DNA of 64,000 bases from Treponema sp. (GCA_017449265.1 JAFSJW010000087.1:1-64000); one strand, 5' to 3'; counted from the stretch's first letter, positions 51,942 to 61,584 are shown. Notes: generated by a model from the sequence alone, not told the origin. Numbers and translations are program-made.

Positions 51942-52012
51942 GACGTTTTATCAGACGCAATCAGAAATTCGCGCGGATTTCTGACTGAATCTGATAAAGC
52001 GTCTTTTTTTTT
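51942..52012 (+). terminator. Leader terminator/attenuator upstream of gltB
   Basis: A 14-bp stem (GACGTTTTATCAGA at 51942-51955 with TCTGATAAAGCGTC at 51990-52003, one G-T pair) holds an inner perfect stem CAGAAAT/ATTTCTG, and is followed by nine T's (52004-52012). It sits 6 bases after the predicted start site and 75 bases before the gltB ATG, with no gene upstream to terminate, so it looks like transcription attenuation or the end of a small RNA. Confidence 0.75.
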
Positions 52013-52086
52013 GCACGGTGATTTTCCCTTGTCAGTCTGCAGGCTGGCTAAAATCAACCGCCGCAGCTTTTAAAAAGGGGTTAGCA

Positions 52087-55000
52087 ATGACAGAAAATAC
52101 ACTTTATGAACCGTCGTTTGAGCATGATTCTTGCGGAATCGGAGCGGTCGCAAGCATTGACGGAGTAAAATCACACAAGATTGTGGACAATGCTCTTTCC
52201 ATCGTAGAAAAACTTGAGCACCGTGCGGGAAAAGACGCAAGCGGAGAGACAGGCGACGGAGTTGGAATTCTTGTTCAAGTAAGCCATAGTTTTTTTTCGG
52301 AAGCCGCAAAAAAAGGCGAGATTTCTCTGGCAGGAAAAAAGACGGAGCATTTGGGAGAGGAAGGAGATTACGGAATCGGAATGTTCTTTTTCCCGAACGA
52401 AGCTCCAGCAAGTCCAAGTACGGCTTCGGAAGCAGAAAAAGCGCGGTTTGAGAAAGTCTGTGCCTCACAGAATCTGAAATTCCTGGGCTGGAGGCGCGTG
52501 CCTGTAAAAGGCGAAGTTCTGGGACAAAAAGCAAGGGACTGTATGCCCCAAATCTGGCAGGGATTTGTTGCCAAACCAGAAAATTGCGGGAAAGGCCTTG
52601 AGTTCGACAAACTCCTTTATAAAGCACGCCTTGCCTTTGAAAAGGGAAATTGCGGGGGCGTTACGGGGGCGGAAGCCCCTGTAGAGGGGGTAGGCGGAAA
52701 TGGCAAAGCCATTGTAGCCGAGGGGGAGACTTCCCCCGACTGGCTTTCAACTCTCCACTTTCAACTTTCTACTTATGTCTGCTCCTTTTCAAGCCGCACA
52801 ATCGTTTACAAGGGAATGTTCCTTGTTGCCCAGCTGCGCACTTTCTACCTTGACTTGCAGTCACCACTTTATGATTCTGCCATTGCCATCGTCCACTCGC
52901 GCTTCTCCACGAACACGAACCCCAGCTGGCAGAGGGCGCATCCGAACCGATTTATTGCGCACAACGGCGAAATCAACACAATCCGCGGAAATGTTGACCG
53001 CATGATTGCCCGGGAAGGTGAGGTCGATACAAAAGGCTCTGATTCTGCAATGCTGGACAATACGCTTGAGTACCTTACGATGAACGGAATGGATTTGCCG
53101 CTTTCGGTGATGGTCTGCATTCCTCAGGCATGGAAACATGACGACACTTTGAGCCAGGACAAAAAAGATTTCTATCACTACTGGGCTACGATGATGGAAA
53201 GCTGGGACGGTCCTGCGGCGATTTTGTTCAGCGACGGGGACATTCTTGGAGCGACCCTGGACCGAAACGGCTTGCGTCCGAGCCGCTACTACATAACGAG
53301 CGACAACACTCTTATCCTAAGCTCGGAAGTGGGCGTCCTTGAAATTCCTGAGAGCAAAATCGTAAAAAAAAGCCGACTTATGCCGGGAAAAATGCTCCTT
53401 GTGGACACAAAGGCAAAAAAAATCATTACTGACGATGAAATAAAGTCCTACTATGCAAGCCAGCATCCTTTCGGCGAGTGGCTCAGCCAGAATCTCGTCC
53501 AGCTTTCGTCGCTCAAAATTCCGAACAAAAAAATCCCTGTATCGACTCAGGAAATGCGGGACAGGCTTTACCGCGCTTTCGGCTGGAATTATGAGGATTT
53601 GAACGAGATGGTCCTTCAGATGGCTAAGACAGGAATTGAGCCGATTGGCTCTATGGGCGTTGACACGCCGCTTGCGGCGATGAGCGACAATCACCCCGGT
53701 CTTTACGAGTATTTCAAGCAGCTTTTCGCCCAGGTGACGAACCCGCCGATTGACTCGCTCCGTGAAAAAATCGTCACCGATACGACTGTCTATGTTGGAA
53801 GTGACGGAGACCTTCTTAGCACAAAAGGAAAAAACTGCCATGTTTTGGAAATTCACAACCCGATTCTTACTGGCACGGACATGATAAAAATAAAGGCGCT
53901 CGACCAGAAGGGCCTTCGCACGACGACAATCTCCCTTTTAATTGAAGTTGAAAATATAAATCTTGAAAAGGCTCTGGATTTACTTTTCGGGAAGATTGAT
54001 TCGGCTTATGATGAGGGCTACAACATCATAGTTCTTTCTGACCGCGGCGTTGACGAAAATCATGCGGCAATTCCTTCGCTTCTTGCGGTTTCTTCCGTGG
54101 AGCAGTACCTTATCCGCACCAAAAAGCGGACTAAGATTTCGATTATCCTTGAAAGCGCGGAAGTCCGCAATGTTCATCAGGCGGCAATGTGTCTGGGCTA
54201 TGGAGCCAGGGCAGTGAATCCGTACCTTGCCCATGAGGCAATTGCCGAGCTTATTGACAAGAAAATCCTTGACAAAGACTATCATACCGCAATCGATGAT
54301 TACAACAAGGCAATTATCAACGGAATCGTAAAAATCGCCGCAAAAATGGGAATCAGCACGGTTCAGTCCTACCAGTCGGCGCAGATTTTTGAGGCAGTGG
54401 GAATCTCAAAGGAAGTCACCGACAAATACTTTACGAACACTGTGAGCCGTGTTGGTGGTATTACGCTCAAAGAAATAGAGGAGGACATAATTTACCACCA
54501 CAAAAGGGGCTGGAATCCTGACGGGCTTCCGGAAAACAGGCAGCTGGAGCCAAGCGGCTACCACAAACTGCGGCGCGGTCCCGGGGCGGAGGACCATCTT
54601 TACAATCCTGAGACAATAATCGCCTTGCAGGAATCAACCCAAAAAGGAGACTACAAGCGATTCAAAGAATACACGGCACTGGTTGATGCGGACGAGCATC
54701 CTCACACTCTGCGCGCAATGCTGGATTTCAATTTTGACAAAAACGGCGGAATCCCGATTGAGGAGGTTGAGGGCGTTGACGAGATTGTAAAGCGGTTCAA
54801 AACTGGAGCGATGAGCTACGGCTCAATCAGCGAGGAAGCCCACAAGTGCATGGCAGAGGCAATGAACCGTCTGCACGGAAAAAGTAACTCAGGCGAGGGC
54901 GGAGAAAAGCCTGAGCGGTTTGGAACGATTTTCAATTCTGCAATCAAGCAGGTGGCTTCGGGAAGGTTCGGTGTTACAGAAGAATATCTTTTGAACGCAG

Positions 55001-56718
55001 AAGAAATACAAATCAAAATGGCACAAGGCGCAAAACCTGGCGAAGGCGGCCATCTTCCGGGAAAAAAAGTTTACCCGTGGATTGCCCAGACTCGGTATGC
55101 CACACCGGGCGTAAGTTTGATTTCACCTCCGCCGCACCACGACATCTATTCTATAGAAGATTTGGCTCAGCTTATCTACGATTTGAAGAACGCAAACCGG
55201 AAAGCCAGAATAAGCGTCAAGCTGGTAAGCGAGGCCGGCGTCGGAACTGTTGCTGCGGGAGTCGCAAAGGCAGGCGCTCAGGTAATATTGATTTCTGGCC
55301 ACGACGGCGGAACAGGGGCGGCTCCGATTTCTTCGATTCACAATGCGGGCTTACCTTGGGAACTCGGTCTTTCCGAAGCGCACCAGACTTTGATTCAGAA
55401 CGGCTTACGGGGGCGCGTAATAATCGAAACAGACGGAAAACTTATGAGCGGCCGGGATGTTGCTATTGCGGCTTTGCTTGGTGCGGAAGAGTTCGGATTT
55501 GCAACTGCGCCTCTCGTAACGATGGGCTGCCGAATGATGAGGGTCTGCCAGAACGACACCTGTCCTTTCGGAATCGCTACTCAGAACGAAAAACTCCGGG
55601 CGAATTTCAAGGGGAAGGCCGAATATGTAGAGAATTTCATGCGCTTTATTGCAGAAGAACTCCGTGAATACATGGCCAGACTCGGAATCAGAACGGTAGA
55701 AGAGCTTTGCGGAAGGACGGATTTACTCAAGCTCAAGGAAAAGCAGGGCTTTAAACGGGCAAACCTTCTTGATTTGAGCAGGGTTCTTGCAAGCGGCGAA
55801 AGTGAAAGCGGAAAACTGAAAACTGAAAACGAAAAGTGGAAAGCAGAAAGAAGCCTGTTCGACTTCGGCCTAGCGAAAACACTTGATATGAGCAAGCTGA
55901 TTCCTGACTCAGACAAACTCTCAGCTCTCAACTCTCAGCTCGCCGCTTTATCAATTTGTTCCACGGACAGAACTGCCTGCACGATTCTTGGAAGCGAGAT
56001 TCAGAAAAAATATGGCAGCTCGATTGATGAGGATTCGTTCACTGTTCATTTTACAGGCGGGGCAGGCCAGAGTTTCGGGGCATTCATTCCTAAGGGGCTG
56101 AGCGTCTATCTTGAGGGGGACGCAAACGACTATCTTGGAAAGGGCTTGAGCGGCGGAAAAATCGTTGTCAAAAAGGCGGCTGATTTTTCTGGCAGTGCGG
56201 ACGAGAACATTATCATCGGAAATGTCGCGCTCTTTGGTGCAACGAGCGGTTCTGCTTTCATAAACGGTGTTGCCGGAGAGCGGTTCTGCGTGCGGAATTC
56301 CGGGGCTACGGCTGTTGTTGAAGGAAGCGGCGACCATGCCCTTGAATACATGACCGGCGGATTTGCCGTGATTCTTGGCGAAACAGGACGGAATCTTGCT
56401 GCCGGAATGAGCGGAGGCGTGGCTTACATTCTTGACGAAAAGCACGAGGTTTACAAAAAACTCAACCGTGAATTCGTTACGATGTACGACCTTGACGATG
56501 AAGTTACGGCTCTTGTCTCAGAAAAAGATTCTCAGGCTTCACAGAGTTCTGCTGGCACAAATCCTGATGTCAAAAAACTCCGGAGTCTTCTTGAAAAGCA
56601 TGTGAAAGAAACTGGCTCAGAAAAGGGCAGAAAAATTCTTTCTGACTTTGAGAATTATATTCCAAAGTTCAAAAAGATAATTCCGAACGACTATCTTAAA
56701 GTAAAAATCGCAGAATAA
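52087..56718 (+). CDS. gltB: Glutamate synthase large subunit
   Basis: A 1543-residue GltB-type enzyme that makes two glutamates from glutamine and 2-oxoglutarate. The glutaminase domain opens with C16 (HDSCGIG), exposed after a 15-residue propeptide; the central and FMN domains follow, then the [3Fe-4S] cysteines in GCRMMRVCQNDTCPFG (about 1147-1160) and the C-terminal GxGxG helix. Two inserts interrupt the family pattern (about residues 188-229 and 1238-1287) and are made of palindromic and 7-bp repeat DNA. The ATG at 52087 follows GGGG; an upstream GTG is rejected. No gltD small subunit lies beside it, so the electron donor is open. The leader carries an attenuator-like hairpin. Confidence 0.95.
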   Translation: MTENTLYEPSFEHDSCGIGAVASIDGVKSHKIVDNALSIVEKLEHRAGKDASGETGDGVGILVQVSHSFFSEAAKKGEISLAGKKTEHLGEEGDYGIGMFFFPNEAPASPSTASEAEKARFEKVCASQNLKFLGWRRVPVKGEVLGQKARDCMPQIWQGFVAKPENCGKGLEFDKLLYKARLAFEKGNCGGVTGAEAPVEGVGGNGKAIVAEGETSPDWLSTLHFQLSTYVCSFSSRTIVYKGMFLVAQLRTFYLDLQSPLYDSAIAIVHSRFSTNTNPSWQRAHPNRFIAHNGEINTIRGNVDRMIAREGEVDTKGSDSAMLDNTLEYLTMNGMDLPLSVMVCIPQAWKHDDTLSQDKKDFYHYWATMMESWDGPAAILFSDGDILGATLDRNGLRPSRYYITSDNTLILSSEVGVLEIPESKIVKKSRLMPGKMLLVDTKAKKIITDDEIKSYYASQHPFGEWLSQNLVQLSSLKIPNKKIPVSTQEMRDRLYRAFGWNYEDLNEMVLQMAKTGIEPIGSMGVDTPLAAMSDNHPGLYEYFKQLFAQVTNPPIDSLREKIVTDTTVYVGSDGDLLSTKGKNCHVLEIHNPILTGTDMIKIKALDQKGLRTTTISLLIEVENINLEKALDLLFGKIDSAYDEGYNIIVLSDRGVDENHAAIPSLLAVSSVEQYLIRTKKRTKISIILESAEVRNVHQAAMCLGYGARAVNPYLAHEAIAELIDKKILDKDYHTAIDDYNKAIINGIVKIAAKMGISTVQSYQSAQIFEAVGISKEVTDKYFTNTVSRVGGITLKEIEEDIIYHHKRGWNPDGLPENRQLEPSGYHKLRRGPGAEDHLYNPETIIALQESTQKGDYKRFKEYTALVDADEHPHTLRAMLDFNFDKNGGIPIEEVEGVDEIVKRFKTGAMSYGSISEEAHKCMAEAMNRLHGKSNSGEGGEKPERFGTIFNSAIKQVASGRFGVTEEYLLNAEEIQIKMAQGAKPGEGGHLPGKKVYPWIAQTRYATPGVSLISPPPHHDIYSIEDLAQLIYDLKNANRKARISVKLVSEAGVGTVAAGVAKAGAQVILISGHDGGTGAAPISSIHNAGLPWELGLSEAHQTLIQNGLRGRVIIETDGKLMSGRDVAIAALLGAEEFGFATAPLVTMGCRMMRVCQNDTCPFGIATQNEKLRANFKGKAEYVENFMRFIAEELREYMARLGIRTVEELCGRTDLLKLKEKQGFKRANLLDLSRVLASGESESGKLKTENEKWKAERSLFDFGLAKTLDMSKLIPDSDKLSALNSQLAALSICSTDRTACTILGSEIQKKYGSSIDEDSFTVHFTGGAGQSFGAFIPKGLSVYLEGDANDYLGKGLSGGKIVVKKAADFSGSADENIIIGNVALFGATSGSAFINGVAGERFCVRNSGATAVVEGSGDHALEYMTGGFAVILGETGRNLAAGMSGGVAYILDEKHEVYKKLNREFVTMYDLDDEVTALVSEKDSQASQSSAGTNPDVKKLRSLLEKHVKETGSEKGRKILSDFENYIPKFKKIIPNDYLKVKIAE
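52650..52778. repeat. Palindromic and heptamer insert inside gltB (1)
   Basis: The DNA includes TTACGGGGGCGGAAGCCCCT at 52661-52680, GGGGGAGACTTCCCCC at 52723-52738 and four heptamers of the form TTTCAAC at 52745-52772. It encodes a G/A/E-rich stretch where E. coli GltB has an ordinary helix. The reading frame is kept. Confidence 0.65.
55797..55945. repeat. Heptamer repeats inside gltB (2)
   Basis: GAAAACT-GAAAACT-GAAAACG heptamers at 55811-55831 and CTCTCAG-CTCTCAA-CTCTCAG heptamers near 55918-55940 encode a K/E-rich and a S/L/N-rich stretch between the FMN domain and the C-terminal GxGxG domain. They are complementary in style to the heptamers in the first insert. Confidence 0.65.
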
Positions 56719-56888
56719 ATAACTTTGAGCTGGTTTAGCGGGGGCGGCTCAGAAAAAAACGCTTACTGAGCCTGGCAAGTTTGCAGCCGCCTCCGTCTTA
56801 TCACATAGGCATAACCGCCACACCTGAGTTTTCTGCACTTGTGCAAAGATATGATTATTGTGATACACTGAATTATAGGAAAAAAATC

Positions 56889-58391
56889 ATGTCAAAAACA
56901 AAATTACCAGCCGATTTTTCAGGCGTTCATTTTCATTTTGTCGGAATAAAAGGAACTGGAATGGCAGCCCTTGTTGAGATTTTTCATGCCCGCGGTGCTG
57001 TCATCACAGGCTCGGATGTTTCGGAGCGGTTTTACACGGACGAAGTTCTTGAAAAACTTGGCATCAAAGCTCTTCCTTTTGACTCCCGGAACATAAATGA
57101 TGAAGTTCAATATGTGATTTATTCAAGCGCATACTCAGCGGAAAAAAATCCCGACCTTGCCGAAGCGAAAAAACGCGGACTACCGATGTTGCTATACACC
57201 CAAGCTTTGGGCGCTCTCAGCGAAACAGCTTTTTCCAGCGGCGTGTGCGGCGTTCACGGAAAAACAACCACAACAGGAATCGTAGGAACGCTTCTGAAAG
57301 CAACAGGCATTCCAAGTCAAGTCCTTGCGGGAAGCATAATCGCAAGCTTCGGTAATTCCTGCACTATGACGAACCTTCCTTCTGGCTCGGAAGCGGGGGA
57401 AAAGCCCCTATTCGTGGCCGAAACATGCGAGTACCAGAGGCACTTCATGGATTTCAGCCCCAAGAAAATCATTCTGACTTCGGTTGAGAGCGACCATCAG
57501 GACTATTATCCGACATTCGCAGACATTCAGGAGGCGTTCGTTGATTATATAATGAAACTTCCAGAAAGCGGCGATTTGATTTATTGTGCCGATGACAAAG
57601 GTGCGTCGGAAACTGCCGCCATAGCGTTCAGAAAGCGTCCTGACCTTAACCTTATTCCTTATGGCACGGAGGCGGACGGCGACTTTAAGATTGAATTCGG
57701 GAAAGTCCTGGGCGGAAAACAATACTTCAAAATAAAAGCTCTTGGCGAATTCGCGCTCTGCGTTCCAGGAAGCCACAATGTAAGAAACGCAACTGCGGCA
57801 GTCGCCCTCGTAATACGCCTTCTTTCTTCGGTTGGAAAAAATCCCCTTGATTACACAGATAAAATCAAAGCAGGACTTGAGAACTTTTCTGGCGGAAAAA
57901 GACGCAGCGAAATTGTCGGACGGGCAAAAACACCGCTCGGTCAGGATGTTATTTTCATAGATGATTACGGTCATCACCCGACTGCAATCAATACGACACT
58001 TTCTGGCTACAAAGAATTCTACAAGGGATATAAACTTATCGTTGATTTTATGAGCCATACATACACGCGCACACAGGCTCTTCTCGAAGAATTTGCCTCA
58101 AGCTTTGCGGCGGCTGATGATGTAATAATAAACAAAATCTACGCAAGCGCACGGGAAACTCCGGACGCTACGACAGTCACAGGCGAAATTCTTGCCGAAA
58201 AAGCAAAACGCTATCACAAATCTGTTTATTACGCAAAGGAATTCGATGAAGCCGCAAAGCTCGGAACAAAGTTGCTTTCAAAAGACTGCTCGGAAGAATT
58301 TCCGAACGGATATATTTTCGTTACGATGGGGGCAGGGGACAATTGGAAAGTCGGAAAAATGATTCTTGACGAACTTAGCGGAGAAAAATAA
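56889..58391 (+). CDS. murC: UDP-N-acetylmuramate--L-alanine ligase
   Basis: A 500-residue Mur ligase that adds L-alanine to UDP-MurNAc in peptidoglycan synthesis. It has the N-terminal Rossmann domain (FVGIKGTGMAALVEIFHARG), the ATP site GVHGKTTT at 121-128, the central domain and the C-terminal domain with DDYGHHPTAI. The size and the KGTGM motif are those of MurC rather than Mpl, though the SHxxxRTxxL region (SHTYTRTQALLEEF) is shared by both. The ATG at 56889 follows AGGAAA. A short G/C palindrome (57393-57409) lies in the coding sequence. The stop overlaps the dCMP deaminase start. Confidence 0.93.
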   Translation: MSKTKLPADFSGVHFHFVGIKGTGMAALVEIFHARGAVITGSDVSERFYTDEVLEKLGIKALPFDSRNINDEVQYVIYSSAYSAEKNPDLAEAKKRGLPMLLYTQALGALSETAFSSGVCGVHGKTTTTGIVGTLLKATGIPSQVLAGSIIASFGNSCTMTNLPSGSEAGEKPLFVAETCEYQRHFMDFSPKKIILTSVESDHQDYYPTFADIQEAFVDYIMKLPESGDLIYCADDKGASETAAIAFRKRPDLNLIPYGTEADGDFKIEFGKVLGGKQYFKIKALGEFALCVPGSHNVRNATAAVALVIRLLSSVGKNPLDYTDKIKAGLENFSGGKRRSEIVGRAKTPLGQDVIFIDDYGHHPTAINTTLSGYKEFYKGYKLIVDFMSHTYTRTQALLEEFASSFAAADDVIINKIYASARETPDATTVTGEILAEKAKRYHKSVYYAKEFDEAAKLGTKLLSKDCSEEFPNGYIFVTMGAGDNWKVGKMILDELSGEK

Positions 58392-58903
58392 TGACTGAAG
58401 AAAAAGCAAAAGAGCAAAAAGAAAAATATATCCGCCCCACATGGGACGAATATTTCATGGAAGTCGCAAGAACAATCGCAAAAAGAGCCACATGCGACAG
58501 GGGCAGATCAGGCTGCGTAATTGCCCGTGACAACCAGATTCTCGTAACAGGATATGTTGGAAGCCCCTCAGGGCTTCCGCACTGCGATGAAGCCGGGCAT
58601 CTTCTGAAAAACATGATTCACGATGACGGAACTGTTACGCAGCACTGCGTAAGGACCGTTCATGCCGAGCAGAACGCAATCTGCCAGGCCGCAAAGCGCG
58701 GAATCTCAATTGACGGCGGAACTGTCTATTGCAAGATGACTCCGTGCAGGACTTGCGCAATGCTTATAATAAACTGCGGAATTAAACGCGTTGTTTGTGA
58801 AAAACACTATCACGATGAAACAGATTCAATGAAAATGTTTGCTCAGGCAGGAATAAAAATCGAGCACCTGGAGGATTCTGTCCAAACATATGTGAATATG
58901 TAA
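58391..58903 (+). CDS. Deoxycytidylate (dCMP) deaminase
   Basis: A 170-residue zinc-dependent deaminase of the dCMP/ComEB family. The zinc site is H91-A-E93 (TVHAEQNAI) and PCRTC with C119 and C122; E93 is the proton shuttle. It converts dCMP to dUMP for thymidylate synthesis. The active-site length and the GSPSGLPHCDEAGH allosteric-type region are characteristic. The ATG shares one base with the murC stop (TAATG), so the two are translated together, although their products have unrelated roles. Confidence 0.93.
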   Translation: MTEEKAKEQKEKYIRPTWDEYFMEVARTIAKRATCDRGRSGCVIARDNQILVTGYVGSPSGLPHCDEAGHLLKNMIHDDGTVTQHCVRTVHAEQNAICQAAKRGISIDGGTVYCKMTPCRTCAMLIINCGIKRVVCEKHYHDETDSMKMFAQAGIKIEHLEDSVQTYVNM

Positions 58904-58909
58904 AAATAA

Positions 58910-59044
58910 GGGCTGTCTTAAAAAGACAAGATGCGGTGGTTAAGTTTGTCGTGCGAAGCTGCGGAATACTAACGACCACATTTAGTGTTGATGGTCATTT
59001 CGACAGGCTCAATGACCGTATGCACGGAACTTATTAGACAGCCC
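58910..59044. mobile_element. MITE-like element with terminal inverted repeats
   Basis: GGGCTGTCTTA at 58910-58920 and TTAGACAGCCC at 59034-59044 are inverted repeats matching at 10 of 11 bases, of the GGGCTGTC type that ends several IS families. The 135-base element has no gene. Inside lies a hairpin, GGTCATT-(TCGACAGGCTC)-AATGACC, of a form often seen as a dispersed repeat. No clear target duplication was identified. Confidence 0.65.
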
Positions 59045-59064
59045 ATATTTTTGAATATCGGAAA

Positions 59065-60453
59065 TTACAAGTTTGCCAGAAGCCACTCTTTGAACTGGCT
59101 GTAATCGTTCTCCATCGGAACAGCCCTGTCAGGAAGACTCATCACTTTTTTGAGCCTTTCTGGAATCTCTGGCGTAATGCCAGCAGCTTTTTCGACAGTT
59201 GAGCCGAATTTTGCCGGATGTGCCGTTTCAAGAATAATTCCTACAGCTTTCTTGCTTATAACAGAATCAGCCCATTCAGGAAGGTTCGGTGTAAGACCTG
59301 GCTTAGAAATATCGTTCTTCATACCGTTCTTCAACGCTTCAATTCCACCTGATTTTATATCGTACCATGCCTTCCAGCCGACCGCGCCATGAGGGTCAAT
59401 AGTGTACTTTGTCGTTTCTTTGCAATGCCTGATTGAATCCAGAATTCCGTCATTGTCAAGCCAGTAAGAAGCAAACAAAGAGCGAACTTGCTCCAGCGTG
59501 TACATAGCGGATATTCGCTCATAATTACTTGGCGCACCAACATCCATAGCATTAGCGTATGTGGTCACGGACGGGCGGGCATCGTAAGAGCCTGTTGCAA
59601 TCCAGTCAGGAACAGTTCTGTTTGAATTCGTTGCAGCTACAAAACCTGTTATTGGCGCACCCATTTCGCGGGCAATAAGACCAGAAGTCAAATTACCGAA
59701 ATTTCCGCTGGGAACGACTTCGATAATATCGCTGTCAGGTCTCTCAGATTTTACCTTCAGGCTCGAATACATATAGTAGAATCCCTGTGGCAAAAGACGA
59801 GAGATATTTATTGAGTTTGCGGATGAAAGCCTGAGCTTTCCTCTCAGTTCCTCATCTGTGAAAGCTGTCTTAACAAGCTTTTGACAATCATCAAAAGTAC
59901 CTTTTACTTTCAGCGCACGGACATTTCCGTCAAAAGTAGAAAGCTGCTTTTCCTGAAGCGGACTGATTTTTCCCTCAGGATACAAAATAGTCACATCAAG
60001 CCCCGGCACATTGTGGAACGCACTTCCCACAGCCGAACCAGTATCACCGCTGGTCGCTACAAGAATATGAAGCGGGTCAGACTCACTTCTGTTGAAATAA
60101 GACATCACACGAGCCATAAAACGCGCGCCGAAATCTTTGAATGCGCAGGTAGGTCCGTGAAAAAGCTCAAGAACATAGGAATTATCGTCAATAGAAACGA
60201 CAGGCGCATCAAATGGATATGCATCCTCAATAAGCGCAAGCAAATCAGCATCAGGAATTTCGCCCTCAACATACGGTTTTGCCATCTCGAAAGCAATTTC
60301 CTTAAGATTCGGAGCTTTTTTCAAAAAATCCGCACCTAATTTCGGAAAAGAAACAGGAATATACAATCCTCCTGTTTTTTTGTTCATTCCATTGATAACA
60401 GAAGTTCTGAAATCAGTCTTTACGCTTTTGTCCCTTGTATCTGTATAAATCAT
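59065..60453 (-). CDS. thrC: Threonine synthase
   Basis: A 462-residue PLP enzyme that forms threonine from O-phosphohomoserine. K106 in TCAFKDFGARF is the Schiff-base lysine, and the ATSGDTGSAV and VVPSGNFGNLTSGLIA phosphate/cofactor-binding stretches are in order. It has the long type found in E. coli and many anaerobes. It lies 12 bases downstream of the lipoprotein gene, with AAGGA before the ATG, so it is probably transcribed with it and the nicotinamidase gene. The genes for homoserine kinase and dehydrogenase are not in this window. Confidence 0.95.
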   Translation of the reverse strand: MIYTDTRDKSVKTDFRTSVINGMNKKTGGLYIPVSFPKLGADFLKKAPNLKEIAFEMAKPYVEGEIPDADLLALIEDAYPFDAPVVSIDDNSYVLELFHGPTCAFKDFGARFMARVMSYFNRSESDPLHILVATSGDTGSAVGSAFHNVPGLDVTILYPEGKISPLQEKQLSTFDGNVRALKVKGTFDDCQKLVKTAFTDEELRGKLRLSSANSINISRLLPQGFYYMYSSLKVKSERPDSDIIEVVPSGNFGNLTSGLIAREMGAPITGFVAATNSNRTVPDWIATGSYDARPSVTTYANAMDVGAPSNYERISAMYTLEQVRSLFASYWLDNDGILDSIRHCKETTKYTIDPHGAVGWKAWYDIKSGGIEALKNGMKNDISKPGLTPNLPEWADSVISKKAVGIILETAHPAKFGSTVEKAAGITPEIPERLKKVMSLPDRAVPMENDYSQFKEWLLANL

Positions 60454-60465
60454 TTTGAATAATCC

Positions 60466-61584
60466 TTAAAGCCCGTAATTAAAAACAGATGCGAAATATT
60501 CGGCTATTGCATTTCTGGCAGAATCCAAATTCGTTCCTGCCAGAGAAACAGATTTGGAAGCCTTGCTCAGAACAGAGCCATCAGAAAGGCTCAATGCCGT
60601 AGCTTCGCCAATCAAGCCGCTCGCATCCGAATTATATTTGATTGTGCCGTAGATAACGAAAGAAGAGCGTGAGCCAACAAGAGCTTTTGTTTCTTTGTAG
60701 ACCGCATTCTTATCTCCTTTTACGACAGCATTGTTTATCGTGGAATTGCTGTTTCCGACACCCGTGAAGCCAAGCCTCATAAGGGAAGTCAACAGCTTTG
60801 ATGACGAGAGCGTATTGCTCAAAAGGGGAGTGCCGCTCTTGTTGTAGTCAAGGACGGCGATTATTCCGCCGGAATTGCGGAGATTTGTCCTGACTTTGTA
60901 AGGAATTTCTACAGTAAGGTCAGAAGCGGCTTTTGCGATTTTCTCATCTTTTATATCACCTTTTGGATAGAATTTCACGCTGCTGGAGCAAGCAAAAGAC
61001 GCTGCGCCAGCAGAAAAAGAAGCATGTCCGCTTTCATCCGAAACAACAGAAGTCTCGCCAAACACAACATCGCCATTTGATTTTGATGACGGGTAGACAA
61101 CCGTAAGCTCAAGACCAGAAACAGGAGTGCCGTCAGAACCTGTCACCGAAACAGAGAACGGAGACGCAAATGATTTTGTCTTTATAACTTCTTTCGGAGA
61201 CGAAACAACCGAAATAGAGATTCCGCTGACTTTTTCCTGATATTCCTCAAAAGCAGTCTTGACTTTTACAGGCGTTACAGGAGGCGTATTTTCAGAAATT
61301 TTTGCTTCTTTATCATCTTTCTCAAGCAGAGCCGTTTTGTCAGATGAGTCTGTTGCTGGTGTCTGAGGCTTTTTCTCATCAGACTTTCCAGAACTCTGAT
61401 TATTTGCTGGCTCATCTTTTTTCTCAGCCGGCTTCTCGTTTTCTTTTTCCGTCGTTGCAGATGTTTCTTTCTTTGTTTCTTCTGTTTCGCCAGACTGATT
61501 AGAAGTACTAACACATGAAGCTGCTAAAAATGCACAGGCAGCCGAAGCGAACAAAATTCTTTTTGAATTTGTCGAAATTATCAT
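60466..61584 (-). CDS. Lipoprotein with charged linker and Ig-like domain
   Basis: A 372-residue lipoprotein: basic start, hydrophobic signal and lipobox ending in C24 (FLAASC). About 80 residues of K/E/T/S/P-rich low-complexity linker follow. Residues about 115-225 look like a bacterial Ig-like (Big_1/invasin) domain (PFSVSVTGSDGTPVSGLELTV), and the C-terminal 140 residues form another domain of unknown type. It is probably tethered to the outer or inner membrane facing outward. GGAGG precedes the ATG. Function unknown; its operon partner thrC gives no clue. Confidence 0.78.
   Translation of the reverse strand: MIISTNSKRILFASAACAFLAASCVSTSNQSGETEETKKETSATTEKENEKPAEKKDEPANNQSSGKSDEKKPQTPATDSSDKTALLEKDDKEAKISENTPPVTPVKVKTAFEEYQEKVSGISISVVSSPKEVIKTKSFASPFSVSVTGSDGTPVSGLELTVVYPSSKSNGDVVFGETSVVSDESGHASFSAGAASFACSSSVKFYPKGDIKDEKIAKAASDLTVEIPYKVRTNLRNSGGIIAVLDYNKSGTPLLSNTLSSSKLLTSLMRLGFTGVGNSNSTINNAVVKGDKNAVYKETKALVGSRSSFVIYGTIKYNSDASGLIGEATALSLSDGSVLSKASKSVSLAGTNLDSARNAIAEYFASVFNYGL

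Noticed and set aside
53317..53856. 179-residue open frame antisense to gltB
   Set aside because: Shadow of gltB; no independent support.
57408..58058. 216-residue open frame antisense to murC
   Set aside because: Shadow of the murC reading frame; no motifs, and codon-position bias belongs to the plus strand gene.
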